A stretch of DNA of 64,000 nucleotides from Phormidium tenue FACHB-1050 (GCF_014696925.1 NZ_JACJQY010000014.1:1-64000); one strand, 5' to 3'. Shown: positions 1 through 8,401, counted from the stretch's first letter. Numbers and translations are program-made. The notes: a model not told the origin generated them from the sequence alone.

Positions 1-137
1 TCTCCTTTTCATTCTCTTGGATTTGCTCAGTTATCCATTCTCTGGGTTACTTTTTCCTGCTCTTTTTTTGATTTTTTTAATCAACTTAGTCTAGACTCCA
101 GCAGAGAGGGAGAAGCAGAAAATTTAGAAGGAGGAAA
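1..137. other. Unassigned left edge of the window
   Basis: No open frame or recognisable family is visible in these 137 bases. It lies beyond the 3' end of a broken ISAs1 transposase, so it could be the left end of that element or flanking DNA. The expected left copy of the element's terminal repeat (starting CAGGG) was not found here. Confidence 0.3.
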
Positions 138-1206
138 TCAGTAAGAATAAGAGCAGGAGAGAATATCAAAAACTTGATGAACTTGATTCGCGAGAACACG
201 TTGCCCCTGAGGAATAGTGCGATAACCAAGGCGACGAACAGTGGTCATGATAAAACAGTGAATAATTGCCCAAATAGTAGGAGCATTACCACCACGACGT
301 AAGCCCGTATCCTCTTGAAAAAGGACATCCCGCACCCAATGCAATCGATTTTCAATACCCCAATGTAGGCGAATCGGATCAAGAAACTGGGATGCATTGA
401 GAGGCAAATCAGAGATATAACCAAGAGACTCAAAAAAAGGCTTGTCATCACGCCAGCCCTCACGTTCGACATAAATCAAAGGGGGCAGGATAGACCCAAA
501 CGCGACGACGCACTTGACGACCGTGAGATTTGTCAAACTCTTCAGCATAACTAAGTGCTTCCGTTGTTTGATGTAAGTTATCCAAAGCCTTGAGCAGATT
601 CGGCTGATTATTTTTGAGGGCAATCAAATAATGCTGTCCCTGCTCAGCAATTAATTTAACCGTATCTTTTTGACAATGTAAGGCATCCATAGTGAAAGAG
701 GCTTTCTGCCCTTGTAAAGAGGTAATTACTTGTTTAACTACTTCAATTTCACTAATTTGTTTGTTTTCGGATATAGAAAGGGCTATTACTTCTCCCGTTT
801 CGTGGGTAAAAGCTGATACGGTACTGGTAAAGTTTTGCCGAGAATCGCTCTGATTGGAGACAGTACATTTGATGCTTTTACCATCTATCGACAGCCATAG
901 CCCTGATTCGCCTGTATGGCTATTGCGACACCACTCGTTAAATAGTTTAACTATTGGCTCAATTTCTACTCCTTGAATTACACGACGAAAGGTGGAATAT
1001 GATGGGATTCGCCTCTCTGGTGCTAGCTCCAGCATTGTTTGTAGAGTTAGCCAATGTTTCTCACAGAAATCTGCTAATGGTCGATATCCGTGATAATTAC
1101 ACAATACTCCCAGCAAGGTTAAGCACATGACTAGCCACAGTGGATGACGCTTACCGTTGCTTTTCCGATGGTCTGGGATCTGCTTTAATTGTTCTATAAA
1201 GTTCAT
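138..1206 (-). pseudogene. ISAs1-family transposase, frameshifted (copy 1)
   Basis: DDE transposase of the ISAs1 (H-repeat-associated) type, split in two overlapping frames. The N-terminal part starts at MNFIEQLKQIPDHRK and carries the first catalytic Asp (WLSIDGKSI) and the second (TMDALHCQ). The C-terminal part in another frame carries the Glu motif (HWGIENRLHWVRDV). The frame changes near 478-495, beside a run of five C on the coding strand, so a one-base indel is likely. All three catalytic residues and the full C-terminus survive, so it is a recent break. The right end with CCCTG is visible at about 1314-1318; the left end was not found. Programmed frameshifting is possible but is not usual for this family. 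Confidence 0.85.
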
Positions 1207-1317
1207 GGTCTGGTTTTGCTTTTTGCTTAGCTCTTTCCAGACCATTTTTTACTATTTTGGCTTTTTGTTTTTCTGTAATCCCTACTCACTATCCCTTTCC
1301 GAATTTGAAACCACCCT

Positions 1318-1327
1318 GCTTTTTAAG
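1318..1327. repeat. 10-bp direct repeat flanking the MITE-like element (left copy)
   Basis: The sequence GCTTTTTAAG occurs here and again at 1514-1523, immediately outside the inverted termini of the small element. Its last nine bases also form the target duplication of ISAs1 copy 2. Confidence 0.6.
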
Positions 1328-1513
1328 CTACCGTATACACACAAGTCTAGATTTTGTCTGCACACATCGAGAACGCCTTGCACTCAAGTGCAGGCTAAGA
1401 GCTAAAACCCGTTAAAACGGGTTGATTTTGTTCAGTCATTTTCAGTCATCTTTAGATGACTTTAGCTTTTAGCCAAGAACTTGAGTTCTTGGTGACTTGT
1501 GTGTACACGGTAG
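1328..1513. mobile_element. MITE-like element with 20-bp inverted termini
   Basis: A 186-bp non-coding segment bounded by CTACCGTATACACACAAGTC (1328-1347) and its inverted copy (1494-1513), 19 of 20 positions matching. It is flanked on both sides by the direct repeat GCTTTTTAAG. Inside lie three short hairpins: one around 1375-1396, one built on AACCCGTT/AACGGGTT near 1407-1423, and one at 1473-1492 with stem CCAAGAAC/GTTCTTGG. There is no coding capacity, so mobility would need a transposase in trans. A related internal core is found at 28717-28831. Confidence 0.6.
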
Positions 1514-1556
1514 GCTTTTTAAGGCAGGGCTATTTCAAGAAAGAGCTAGAGAGATT

Positions 1557-2670
1557 TTAAGAAAGTAAAGACAAGATAGCAGGTAAATTATGTGCAAAAT
1601 AGTCAATAGCACCTTTAATTGATTCAAAGCCATTATTTCTAAATATAGAAAGCACCCAAGTCCTAATAATCGATAGATTAATCGGTGTTTTACCTGCTCT
1701 TTGCTTACTCTCATCTTCATTGAAAATGACATCTTTTACCCAATGCAGGCGATTTTCAATATGCCAATGCTGACGAATCACTTTGGCAATCCTAGTTGAA
1801 GTAGGAGAAAGAGAACTGATGTAGTAGCTTAGAGTGCTGAAGGCAATACCATCTCTAACTCCTGAACGAGTAACTCTAATCACCGAAAGCACTTTTTGCC
1901 AACTTGGGTCGATAGTTGGCGGTGGTGTAAATACCTCCACCAATCTCTTAACTTTTCGCCCTCTGGATAAGTCGTATTCGACCTTAACTTGGTATGGTTG
2001 TGCTTGCTCAGTATGCAATTGAATCGCTGCTTGTAGTTTTGGTTGATTTTTCTTGACTTTGATTATGTAGTCATTTTTGCTAGCAACAATTGCTTCGACT
2101 GTTTTTTTTGACAGTGTAAAGCATCCATCGTAAATACATGATTTTCTAACTTAAGCTGTGATAGCAACTGTTGAATGACGCTAATCTCACTCTCTTTTTT
2201 GTTTTCCATCACCCCTGTGGCGATCACTGTTCCCTGTTGTTGTGAAAATAGGGACACCATACTAATAAAGTTCTGTTGGCTGTTATCGCAATTACTGACT
2301 GTATTTCGCAGACTTTTGCCATCTCCTGCTATAGCTGCTCCTGTGGCTATAGCTTGCTTTTGCGCCCATTTGTTAAATGCACCATTGAGATACTCATAAT
2401 AAATGCACCATTGAGATACTCATAGTCTATTTCCATCATTACTCGTCTCATGGTTGAGTAGGATGGTACTGTTTTTTGTTTGAGGGCTAGTCTTTGAATT
2501 AGGTCACGTCGATGTCTTTCGGCAAATCTTCCCCATCCTTGAATACTCTGATGTCCACTCATGATTGCCATGATCACTATCAGCAGGATTTGCCATATTT
2601 CATCTCGCTTTCCTTTTGCCTTGCGGGGATCTGGTATCTCTTTGAGATAATCAACTAGACTATTACTCAT
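1557..2670 (-). pseudogene. ISAs1-family transposase, doubly disrupted (copy 2)
   Basis: Three consecutive fragments of one ISAs1 transposase lie in different frames. The N-terminus (MSNSLVDYLKEIPDPRKAKG) runs from 2670 into a 26-bp tandem duplication at 2375-2424, which shifts the frame. The middle part resumes with the D-motif TMDALHCQKK, then meets a run of eight A on the coding strand (2102-2109) where nine would keep frame with copy 1. The C-terminal part carries HWHIENRLHWVKDV. Apart from these two lesions the protein looks full length, so inactivation is recent. Confidence 0.85.
2375..2424. repeat. 26-bp tandem duplication inside the transposase
   Basis: A 24-bp block beginning AAATGCACCATTGAG occurs at 2375-2398 and again at 2401-2424, a 26-bp period. 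Removing one unit restores the transposase reading frame, so this is the first inactivating lesion. Confidence 0.85.
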
Positions 2671-2825
2671 TTTTTGGCTTATTTGACTTGATTAGATTAA
2701 ATTATTATAAAAATACCTCTAAGTCTGTCACTAACCTTTTTCTGTTTGCTCCTAACCTTTCTTGAAATAGCCCTGCCTTTTTAAGGGGGGCTGGGGGGAT
2801 CTAGACAATTCTTAAATAGTTTCTA

Positions 2826-2861
2826 AAATAAAAGGCGGCGCTTCGCACCGTCTTTTATTTT
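2826..2861. terminator. Hairpin downstream of the NTF2-like gene
   Basis: Imperfect palindrome with arms AAAATAAAA/TTTTATTTT around a GGCG-CTT-CGC-type core, just past the stop of the minus-strand gene. It belongs to the GC-centred hairpin family and probably serves as a terminator. Confidence 0.5.
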
Positions 2862-2865
2862 AAAT

Positions 2866-3741
2866 TTAGAGAGTTTGATCGTTGTTAGGGCGTGGACGGA
2901 CACGGCTAGGAGTCGTGTCTGGCTCAGGTAGAGGAGTATATTGATTGCCTGTGAAATCTTTGCTAACACGTAAGCGCTGGCTAGCGATCGTAATGCCCGA
3001 CTCGCGTACCAACACTACAGAGATCCAGCGATCACCTGAGGAAAAAGGAGCCTGACCAATTTTGAATAACCCACCTGCACGCAAAGGACGCAGGTTGATC
3101 ATGTTTTCATTTAGATAATTCTTCGCTTCGACAGGTTCTTCGATCGCCGCCCCTAACAATAAACTTGTACCCAATGGCTCGGTGACGATCGCATCAAGGA
3201 CGTACTGACGACCTACACCGATCAGTTCAGGCACTTTCAACTTAACGGGTGGTGGCGCATCACCCGTACTCAATGAAGACTGCTCTGCTAAAACTTGCTG
3301 TGATACAACCTGAAGCTGTCCATTGATATTTTTATAGGTCTGCGTCGAAATCAATTTAGCATCTAACTTGAAGTTATCGTTCTCAGCCCCACGCATTCCT
3401 TGCACCATCGTTACTGTTTCCGCAGTAATCAAGTCTCCTTTTTTTTCCCATTTGGAGATTTCAGTGCGATAGGTAATGTTTTTGTACCGTTGCCACAGTT
3501 CGCTTAATGTCTGCTTGTAGCGATCGCGGGTTAGCCCATCGGAATGATTAAAAGTCGGAGCATAATATTTCATCACCGTTTCAATATCTTGCTTACTGGC
3601 TGCCTTGTCCAGCGCAAATACGATATTTTCCAATTCGGCGGGTGCGGGCTTAGAGGATTGAGCAGCAAGTGCAGGATTGGCGATCGGCACAAGCGTGGCA
3701 ATAGCCCCAGAAACAAGTAATAGACTAATTCTTTTGAACAT
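2866..3741 (-). CDS. Secreted protein with NTF2/SnoaL-like domain
   Basis: A 291-residue protein with a clear N-terminal signal peptide (hydrophobic stretch after MFKR, cleavage near ANPALAA, residue 27). Residues about 35-155 resemble an NTF2-like cone fold: a helical start (ENIVFALDKAASKQDIETVMKYY) followed by alternating strands. Residues 165-270 form a second region rich in beta-strands, and the tail is rich in Pro, Arg and Asp. The role is unknown; it probably works in the periplasm. No operon partner is visible: the neighbours are an insertion sequence and a palindrome. Confidence 0.6.
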   Translation of the reverse strand: MFKRISLLLVSGAIATLVPIANPALAAQSSKPAPAELENIVFALDKAASKQDIETVMKYYAPTFNHSDGLTRDRYKQTLSELWQRYKNITYRTEISKWEKKGDLITAETVTMVQGMRGAENDNFKLDAKLISTQTYKNINGQLQVVSQQVLAEQSSLSTGDAPPPVKLKVPELIGVGRQYVLDAIVTEPLGTSLLLGAAIEEPVEAKNYLNENMINLRPLRAGGLFKIGQAPFSSGDRWISVVLVRESGITIASQRLRVSKDFTGNQYTPLPEPDTTPSRVRPRPNNDQTL

Positions 3742-3777
3742 GCGTAACTCTAATCAATAACCTGTAAGGACGAGATT

Positions 3778-3813
3778 GCGAGTAAAAATTTTGTCGCAAA
3801 CAAATTTTTACTC
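3778..3813. repeat. Palindrome upstream of the NTF2-like gene
   Basis: Arms CGAGTAAAAATTT/AAATTTTTACTCG around a short GC-containing loop, in the region between the gene at 2866-3741 and pyrFE. Confidence 0.6.
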
Positions 3814-3833
3814 GTGTTATTTCCACCAAAACA

Positions 3834-3884
3834 CAATAGATTTTTTGAAAGTGTTGCTTAGCAACACTTTCAAAAAATCTATTG
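3834..3884. repeat. Palindrome of the GAAAGTGTTGC type
   Basis: A 51-bp near-perfect palindrome, left arm CAATAGATTTTTTGAAAG continuing with TGTTGC, centre TTA. It ends about 25 bp before the stop codon of pyrFE, where it can act as terminator. Related copies lie at 8349-8401 and 59313-59345. Confidence 0.75.
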
Positions 3885-3908
3885 GTTTTGGCTTGAGCGC
3901 AAAGCGCT

Positions 3909-5405
3909 TTAAGAATGCGATAAAGCAAGAAATTGTTTCTCAGTTATACGCCCAGATTGGTATAGTGTCTCATTTATTTCAGAGATTTTTAACACCGCGT
4001 GGGGTGAATATCCACTTTTTTGAATGCGATCGCATACTCCCGACTCATGATCGATGAATACGACGATATCACGCACCTTTAAGCCGCAGCTTTCAATTTT
4101 CTGCGCCCCTTCGATCGCACTCTTACCCGAAATCAAAATATCATCAACCACGACTATAGTTTCACCTGCTTCATAATTTCCCTCAATCAAGCGTCTGGCT
4201 CCATAGGCTTTCACCTCCTTGCGTGGGAAAATCAATGGGAAATTTAAACGTAATGCTAGCCCTGAAGCTGTGGGTAATGAGCCGTAGGGAATCCCTGCAA
4301 TGCGATCGAATTTCAGAGCTTGCAAGATCTCCGCATAAGTGCCAATTACTGCATCAAATACTTGAGGATTGGAAATAATTCGCCGTAAATCGATGTAATA
4401 GGGGAAAACTTGACCAGAGGCTTGCACGGTTTCTTCAAAGGTAATGCAGCCAATATCAAACAACTGCAAGATCAGATTGGCATGGGGATGTCCAGCTTGA
4501 TCGAGCAAACAAACATTGGGCATCCATAGATCGCAGGTAGGACGTTGATGCGTAGTCAAAGCGATCGCTTGATTGATCTCATCCCGTAGCGATCGCACTA
4601 ATTGGGCAGGTTCACCAATTGCCAGCGCATCTTGATTGACAGGCAAAATTAAGCCATCCCCATTAGCATCTAGCCCAGCATTGAGAATTGCCGATAGGTT
4701 TTCGATTCTCTGACCACTACCTTGACTATTTGCCCAGATACTTCTCGCCAAGATTAAGCGCTCAGGAGCCAGCGATCGCACCTTTGCCAAAGCTTCAGGA
4801 TTTGCCGCCCCAATCTCTAGGGCTAAATTATCCATTCCTGCCCAAGCTTGGCAATTTTGCACCACATTTAGATATAAAGGCTGCTCTCGATTGGGATATT
4901 CTTGAAAATCTTGGGCAGTTGTATTCGATGAATAGCAACTTACAAAAATTGCTTTATCGGGATACATCAAAAATCGCGCTGCCAAATCTTGCCCCACATA
5001 GGGACTTAAGGTAATCGCATCCACACCCCACTGCTCAAAGGCAGTCTTCGCCATCACCGTGCTGCTATTGAGATCCGTATGTTTAGCATCCAGAATAATC
5101 GGAATCTCTGGCGGAATCACTGCTAATGTCTTGGCTAATAGCTCTAATCCGCCTGCCCCTAACGCTGTATAAAATCCTAAGGTCGGTTTATAGGCACAGA
5201 CCAGATCAGCCGTGGACTGAATGATAAAGTTCATCCATTCCCAGAGATAGGTAACTGCATGATCGGGATAGGCTCCAGACTTCATTTCCGAGTCATATCT
5301 TGTCTTGTACTTGTCAGGCATTACTTCAGGATTGGGGTCAAGTCCCAAACATAAAATGCTCTGATTAGTAGCGATCGCAGCCCTGAGTTTTGAGGCAAAG
5401 CTCAT
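3909..5405 (-). CDS. pyrF-pyrE: Bifunctional orotidine-5'-phosphate decarboxylase / orotate phosphoribosyltransferase
   Basis: A 498-residue fusion that performs the last two steps of UMP synthesis in the cytoplasm, in reverse order along the chain. Residues 1-280 form a group-2 OMP decarboxylase, with the active-site region DAKHTDLNSS and an N-terminus CLGLDPNPEVMP. Residues about 300-498 form the phosphoribosyltransferase, with the PRPP-binding loop VVVVDDILISGKSA. Decarboxylase-first fusions of this kind are known from cyanobacteria, while eukaryotic UMP synthase has the opposite order. It stands alone; a dihydroorotase-like gene lies 15 kb away. Confidence 0.9.
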   Translation of the reverse strand: MSFASKLRAAIATNQSILCLGLDPNPEVMPDKYKTRYDSEMKSGAYPDHAVTYLWEWMNFIIQSTADLVCAYKPTLGFYTALGAGGLELLAKTLAVIPPEIPIILDAKHTDLNSSTVMAKTAFEQWGVDAITLSPYVGQDLAARFLMYPDKAIFVSCYSSNTTAQDFQEYPNREQPLYLNVVQNCQAWAGMDNLALEIGAANPEALAKVRSLAPERLILARSIWANSQGSGQRIENLSAILNAGLDANGDGLILPVNQDALAIGEPAQLVRSLRDEINQAIALTTHQRPTCDLWMPNVCLLDQAGHPHANLILQLFDIGCITFEETVQASGQVFPYYIDLRRIISNPQVFDAVIGTYAEILQALKFDRIAGIPYGSLPTASGLALRLNFPLIFPRKEVKAYGARRLIEGNYEAGETIVVVDDILISGKSAIEGAQKIESCGLKVRDIVVFIDHESGVCDRIQKSGYSPHAVLKISEINETLYQSGRITEKQFLALSHS

Positions 5406-5482
5406 AATTTAACAGCTTAGGTTCAAGCAGATTTTTTTGAAGTTGCAACAAATATACCGCTTAGATCTTCATTGTTTAGATG

Positions 5483-5517
5483 TTTTTGACGGCGCGGCTT
5501 CGCCGCGCCGTCAAAAA
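5483..5517. repeat. GC-rich palindrome upstream of pyrFE
   Basis: Arms TTTTTGACGGCGCGGC and its complement with a TTCG loop, a very stable hairpin between the divergent pyrFE and M23 genes. Confidence 0.7.
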
Positions 5518-5542
5518 CTGGTTCTCTTGTTCGACATCTGCT

Positions 5543-5594
5543 ATAAAAAGTTGTTTTTGCAGACAAGTACTTGTCTGCAAAAACAACTTTTTAT
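5543..5594. repeat. 52-bp perfect palindrome without loop
   Basis: Each base from 5543 to 5568 pairs with its partner from 5569 to 5594; the centre is AAGTACTT. It lies in the divergent intergenic region between pyrFE and the M23 peptidase gene. The rest of this 323-base gap shows no gene. Confidence 0.85.
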
Positions 5595-5729
5595 CTGACT
5601 AATAATCGCGAGTTGTCATATTTCATCAAAATTGATGTAGAATCTCACTCGTTCTCGTTACGCAAATTTTCAGAGCATTATCCCTAGCCTTCTACAAGTC
5701 GAATTACAGGGCTTTTTGTACATTTTTGT

Positions 5730-6710
5730 ATGGCTTGTAGCTTGCTCTCAACCGTCCTACAGCGCAACGTTCCCATGCAAAACTTTATGTCTCGCTCCCA
5801 CCAGTCATTTAATTTATTGGCTAATCGTAAATTAGCTAATAAATCCAAATCCCTGAATATACGTCTGCTATCACTGACCCTATGTGGCTTAGCTGGTAGT
5901 TTCGCGATCGCGACACCCATAGCACAAGCAAATCGCCTCGAAACCTTCGTCTATGATTTGACCGATAGCAAGATCGAGTTTTCGCTCCAAAACGACATTG
6001 AGCCTAAGGGAACTGTGATTAGTAATCCCACACGCATCGTGATTGACTTACCAGGGATTGTCTATCAGGGCCCAACCGTAAGGCGGCGCGTCGGACGCGG
6101 AGTGCAAGCGGTGCGCGTCGGACAGGTTGATGCCAATACCACCAGAATGGTTGTAGAGCTTTCGCCCGAAGTCACTCTCAATCCTCAAGATTTACGCCTT
6201 AAATCCAGACAACCAGGGCGATGGACGATGCAGCTTCCCCAAAATATTGCGGCGATCGACCTTAATAGTGTTTCTAATTTTTCACTCCCTGTTACAGGAT
6301 CGGCGATCAGTTCTGGTTTCGGCTGGCGTGTGCATCCGATCACAGGTCAGAGAAAATTGCATAAAGGCGTTGATTTTGCGGCTCCCACTGGTACACCAAT
6401 TTTTGCGGCGGCTGATGGTGTAGTTACTTATTCGGGATGGACGGATGATGGTTATGGCAATGTTGTCGAGTTGCGTCATGGGAATGGGGAGTTGACGCTT
6501 TATGCCCATACCAACAGGGTGTTTGTATCAAAGGGGCAAGTTGTGAACAAGGGACAGGCGATCGCGGAAGTTGGCTCAACTGGACGCAGCACGGGGCCAC
6601 ATCTGCACTTTGAAATTCAACCTGATGGCAGAACTGCCGTCGATCCTATGGATTATTTACAACTTCGCCAAGTGACTCTAGATTTAGCCTCTAATAGTTT
6701 CAAAGATTAA
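5730..6710 (+). CDS. AMIN-domain M23 metallopeptidase (cell-wall hydrolase)
   Basis: A 326-residue exported protein predicted to cut or regulate cutting of peptidoglycan. A signal-type hydrophobic segment lies at residues 45-67 (ending IAQA), so translation may start at one of the later ATG codons (5775 or 5787). Residues 68-170 match an AMIN domain, which anchors such enzymes to the envelope. Residues 190-315 are an M23 (LytM) domain with the zinc-binding motifs HKGVDF and HLHFE and the YAH motif, so it should be catalytically active. The stop codon lies inside a palindrome. Confidence 0.88.
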   Translation: MACSLLSTVLQRNVPMQNFMSRSHQSFNLLANRKLANKSKSLNIRLLSLTLCGLAGSFAIATPIAQANRLETFVYDLTDSKIEFSLQNDIEPKGTVISNPTRIVIDLPGIVYQGPTVRRRVGRGVQAVRVGQVDANTTRMVVELSPEVTLNPQDLRLKSRQPGRWTMQLPQNIAAIDLNSVSNFSLPVTGSAISSGFGWRVHPITGQRKLHKGVDFAAPTGTPIFAAADGVVTYSGWTDDGYGNVVELRHGNGELTLYAHTNRVFVSKGQVVNKGQAIAEVGSTGRSTGPHLHFEIQPDGRTAVDPMDYLQLRQVTLDLASNSFKD

Positions 6711-6757
6711 ACAAAGTAATGGCGGCGCTTCGCGCTGCCATTACTTTGTTTAATCTT
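6703..6757. terminator. Palindrome containing the M23 gene stop codon
   Basis: Arms AAGATTAAACAAAGTAATGG and complement around a GGCGCTTCGC core. The TAA stop at 6708-6710 is in the left arm, so the hairpin is part of the transcript's end. Confidence 0.7.
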
Positions 6758-6994
6758 ATTTGAAAGAGGAAGAGGGCTTGGAGACCAAGCCCCTACATTA
6801 ATTTGAATACTATTGTTACGTGGATAGAATTCCTGTGATCGCATAAGTCTAGGGCTGGCTGGCACGGGGGCGCAGCCCCTACGGTAATTCTAAATTTTGG
6901 GGTAGGGGCAATCCCCCCGTGGTTGCCCTGTCACGCTAGCAGCAAGAGATTCATCAACTTACGTAACATCAGTGAATAGTCGTCATAGGATCAC
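6758..6994. other. Intergenic region with degraded repeats
   Basis: No gene seen. It contains GC-rich repeat debris such as GAGACCAAGCCCCTAC and ACGGGGGCGCAGCCCCTACG, a type scattered in many cyanobacterial genomes, followed by ordinary AT-rich sequence. Confidence 0.4.
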
Positions 6995-7026
6995 CAAAGA
7001 AAGCCCTCCAAAGGAGGGCTTTCTTT
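6995..7026. terminator. Bidirectional terminator-like hairpin
   Basis: Arms CAAAGAAAGCCCTCC/GGAGGGCTTTCTTTG with loop AA, placed between the convergent M23 and cyclase genes and 8 bp from the cyclase stop. Confidence 0.75.
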
Positions 7027-7033
7027 GACAGTT

Positions 7034-8050
7034 TTAATCTGCGTCTAGCTTCTGGATATATGTTCCTAATTCGTTAAAAGTGCCAGCATAGGTGATGGTA
7101 GGAGTCGTATAGCCTTTAAGCTCCACAGAATACTGCTTGAGTGGTAGTAATACCGCAGCATAGGGCGTATGGCTGTAAGTTGCAGAACCGATCGCCACAT
7201 CCAATCCCAACTGCTTAGTTGAGGACTCCAACCGAAAGGCTGCATTCACTGTATCGCCAAGAGCCGTATAGTCTGGATGCTCACTAGTTCCCATTTGTCC
7301 AACCATGGCATAGCCAGTGTTTATCCCCGCACCTACACGCAATTGAAATGGTAATTCAAACTGCTGATTGAGTTCATTGCTCATTTCATACAGCTCATAG
7401 AGAGCACGATAGACTTTGAGCATATCTTGGGTAGCCACAGTATCTGAACCCTTGCCAGCCTCATGAATCCAGACCGTCATCACCGCATCACCAATGTACT
7501 TATCTACCCAACTACCATAGCGATCGATGATCTCACCAGCGCGGCGAAACCATGTGCCGATCGCCTCTGAGAGAATATGCTCATCCATTAGCTGAGTCAG
7601 TTTGGTGAAATCCCGAATATCTACGACTAAGACTGTAATTAGTTGGCGCTTATGCAGCATCGCCGTTGCTGCTGCATCGGTATTTTCTTCGTTTTGAGTA
7701 TTGCTAGTATCGGGAGAAGTGATTGTTTCGGGACAATAAAATTCTAAATTTGTTTCGCCAAGGGTGACGCGATCGCCATTTTTTAAGCTGATGGGAATGG
7801 TCACCCGTCGTCCATTCACAAATGAACCATTGCGACTACCAAGATCGATCAAAAAATAACTACTTTCTCCAACAATTTGAAACATGGCGTGGTTGCGCGA
7901 TGCACATTTATCCGATAGGGGGATATCATTTTCTGAGCCGCGCCCTAACGTCCAAGAATATGCATTCACAAGGGGAATCTGCATCGCACCTTGAGATCCA
8001 TGAAGTACGATATGTGGTTTTTCATCCCAAGTTGTGACAGGCTGACTCAC
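7034..8050 (-). CDS. FHA-domain class III adenylate cyclase
   Basis: Makes cAMP from ATP. Residues about 15-105 form an FHA phosphothreonine-binding domain (LGRGSENDI, SRNHAMF, LIDLGSRNGSFVNG); residues about 140-320 form the cyclase. Metal-binding Asp is seen in VVDIRDFT and KYIGDAV. The purine-selecting pair is Lys (VDKYIGD) and Thr (DYTALGD), the class IIIb arrangement, often bicarbonate-responsive in cyanobacteria. I chose the GTG at 8048-8050, preceded by a GGGGG ribosome site. The open frame continues upstream to a TTG inside a palindrome, which is an unlikely start. FHA suggests recruitment to a Ser/Thr-phosphorylated partner. Confidence 0.85.
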   Translation of the reverse strand: MSQPVTTWDEKPHIVLHGSQGAMQIPLVNAYSWTLGRGSENDIPLSDKCASRNHAMFQIVGESSYFLIDLGSRNGSFVNGRRVTIPISLKNGDRVTLGETNLEFYCPETITSPDTSNTQNEENTDAAATAMLHKRQLITVLVVDIRDFTKLTQLMDEHILSEAIGTWFRRAGEIIDRYGSWVDKYIGDAVMTVWIHEAGKGSDTVATQDMLKVYRALYELYEMSNELNQQFELPFQLRVGAGINTGYAMVGQMGTSEHPDYTALGDTVNAAFRLESSTKQLGLDVAIGSATYSHTPYAAVLLPLKQYSVELKGYTTPTITYAGTFNELGTYIQKLDAD

Positions 8051-8181
8051 AAGGTTATTAACCCCCAAATATAAATTTACGAGTGGATTTACAAATATTT
8101 TGCGTCTCTTTGAGTCCTTGCTTTTGCTAATATACCGTTTTTTGAGGGTTCTTGCGTTACAGCCTATTGGCGCTTTGAGTA

Positions 8182-8232
8182 CAGAAAGATTTTTGAAAGC
8201 GGCGCGATGCGCCGCTTTCAAAAATCTTTCTG
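8182..8232. repeat. Palindrome upstream of the cyclase
   Basis: A 51-bp palindrome with arms CAGAAAGATTTTTGAAAGCG and complement, and a GCGATGC centre. It is followed by GGGTTTT, as in most members of this family. Confidence 0.7.
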
Positions 8233-8348
8233 GGTTTTAAATCAGCGCAAAGCGCTGTAATCCCTTAGCAATGATGCTGAGGGGTGATGCCAAATAAACG
8301 CTAATACCATAACTTATTTATATATAGCGATCTTCCCTTAAACCCAAA

Positions 8349-8401
8349 CCAAGGAATTTTTTGAAAGTGTTGTATGGCAACACTTTCAAAAAATTCCTTG
8401 G
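8349..8401. repeat. Palindrome of the GAAAGTGTTG type
   Basis: Arms CCAAGGAATTTTTTGAAAGT plus GTTG, centre TATG. It lies 70 bp upstream of the HlyD-type gene. Confidence 0.7.

Larger units (their letters stand above)
1524..2776. mobile_element. Complete ISAs1-family insertion sequence (copy 2)
   Basis: A 1253-bp element ending in perfect 20-bp inverted repeats: GCAGGGCTATTTCAAGAAAG at 1524-1543 and its reverse complement at 2757-2776. A 9-bp target duplication, CTTTTTAAG, lies at 1515-1523 and 2777-2785. The length, the CAGGG-type terminus and the 8-10 bp duplication fit the ISAs1 family. The enclosed transposase is broken, so the element cannot move on its own. It sits inside an older repeat whose right half (GGGGGGCTGGGGGGATCTAG) recurs near 53984-54004. 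Confidence 0.85.

Noticed and set aside
2102..2109. Programmed frameshifting in the ISAs1 transposase at the A8 run
   Set aside because: A second, 26-bp duplication also breaks the frame, so slippage alone cannot restore a protein; decay is simpler.
8051..8221. N-terminal extension of the cyclase starting at TTG
   Set aside because: The start codon lies in a palindrome and the extension has no domain; GTG at 8050 has a ribosome site.
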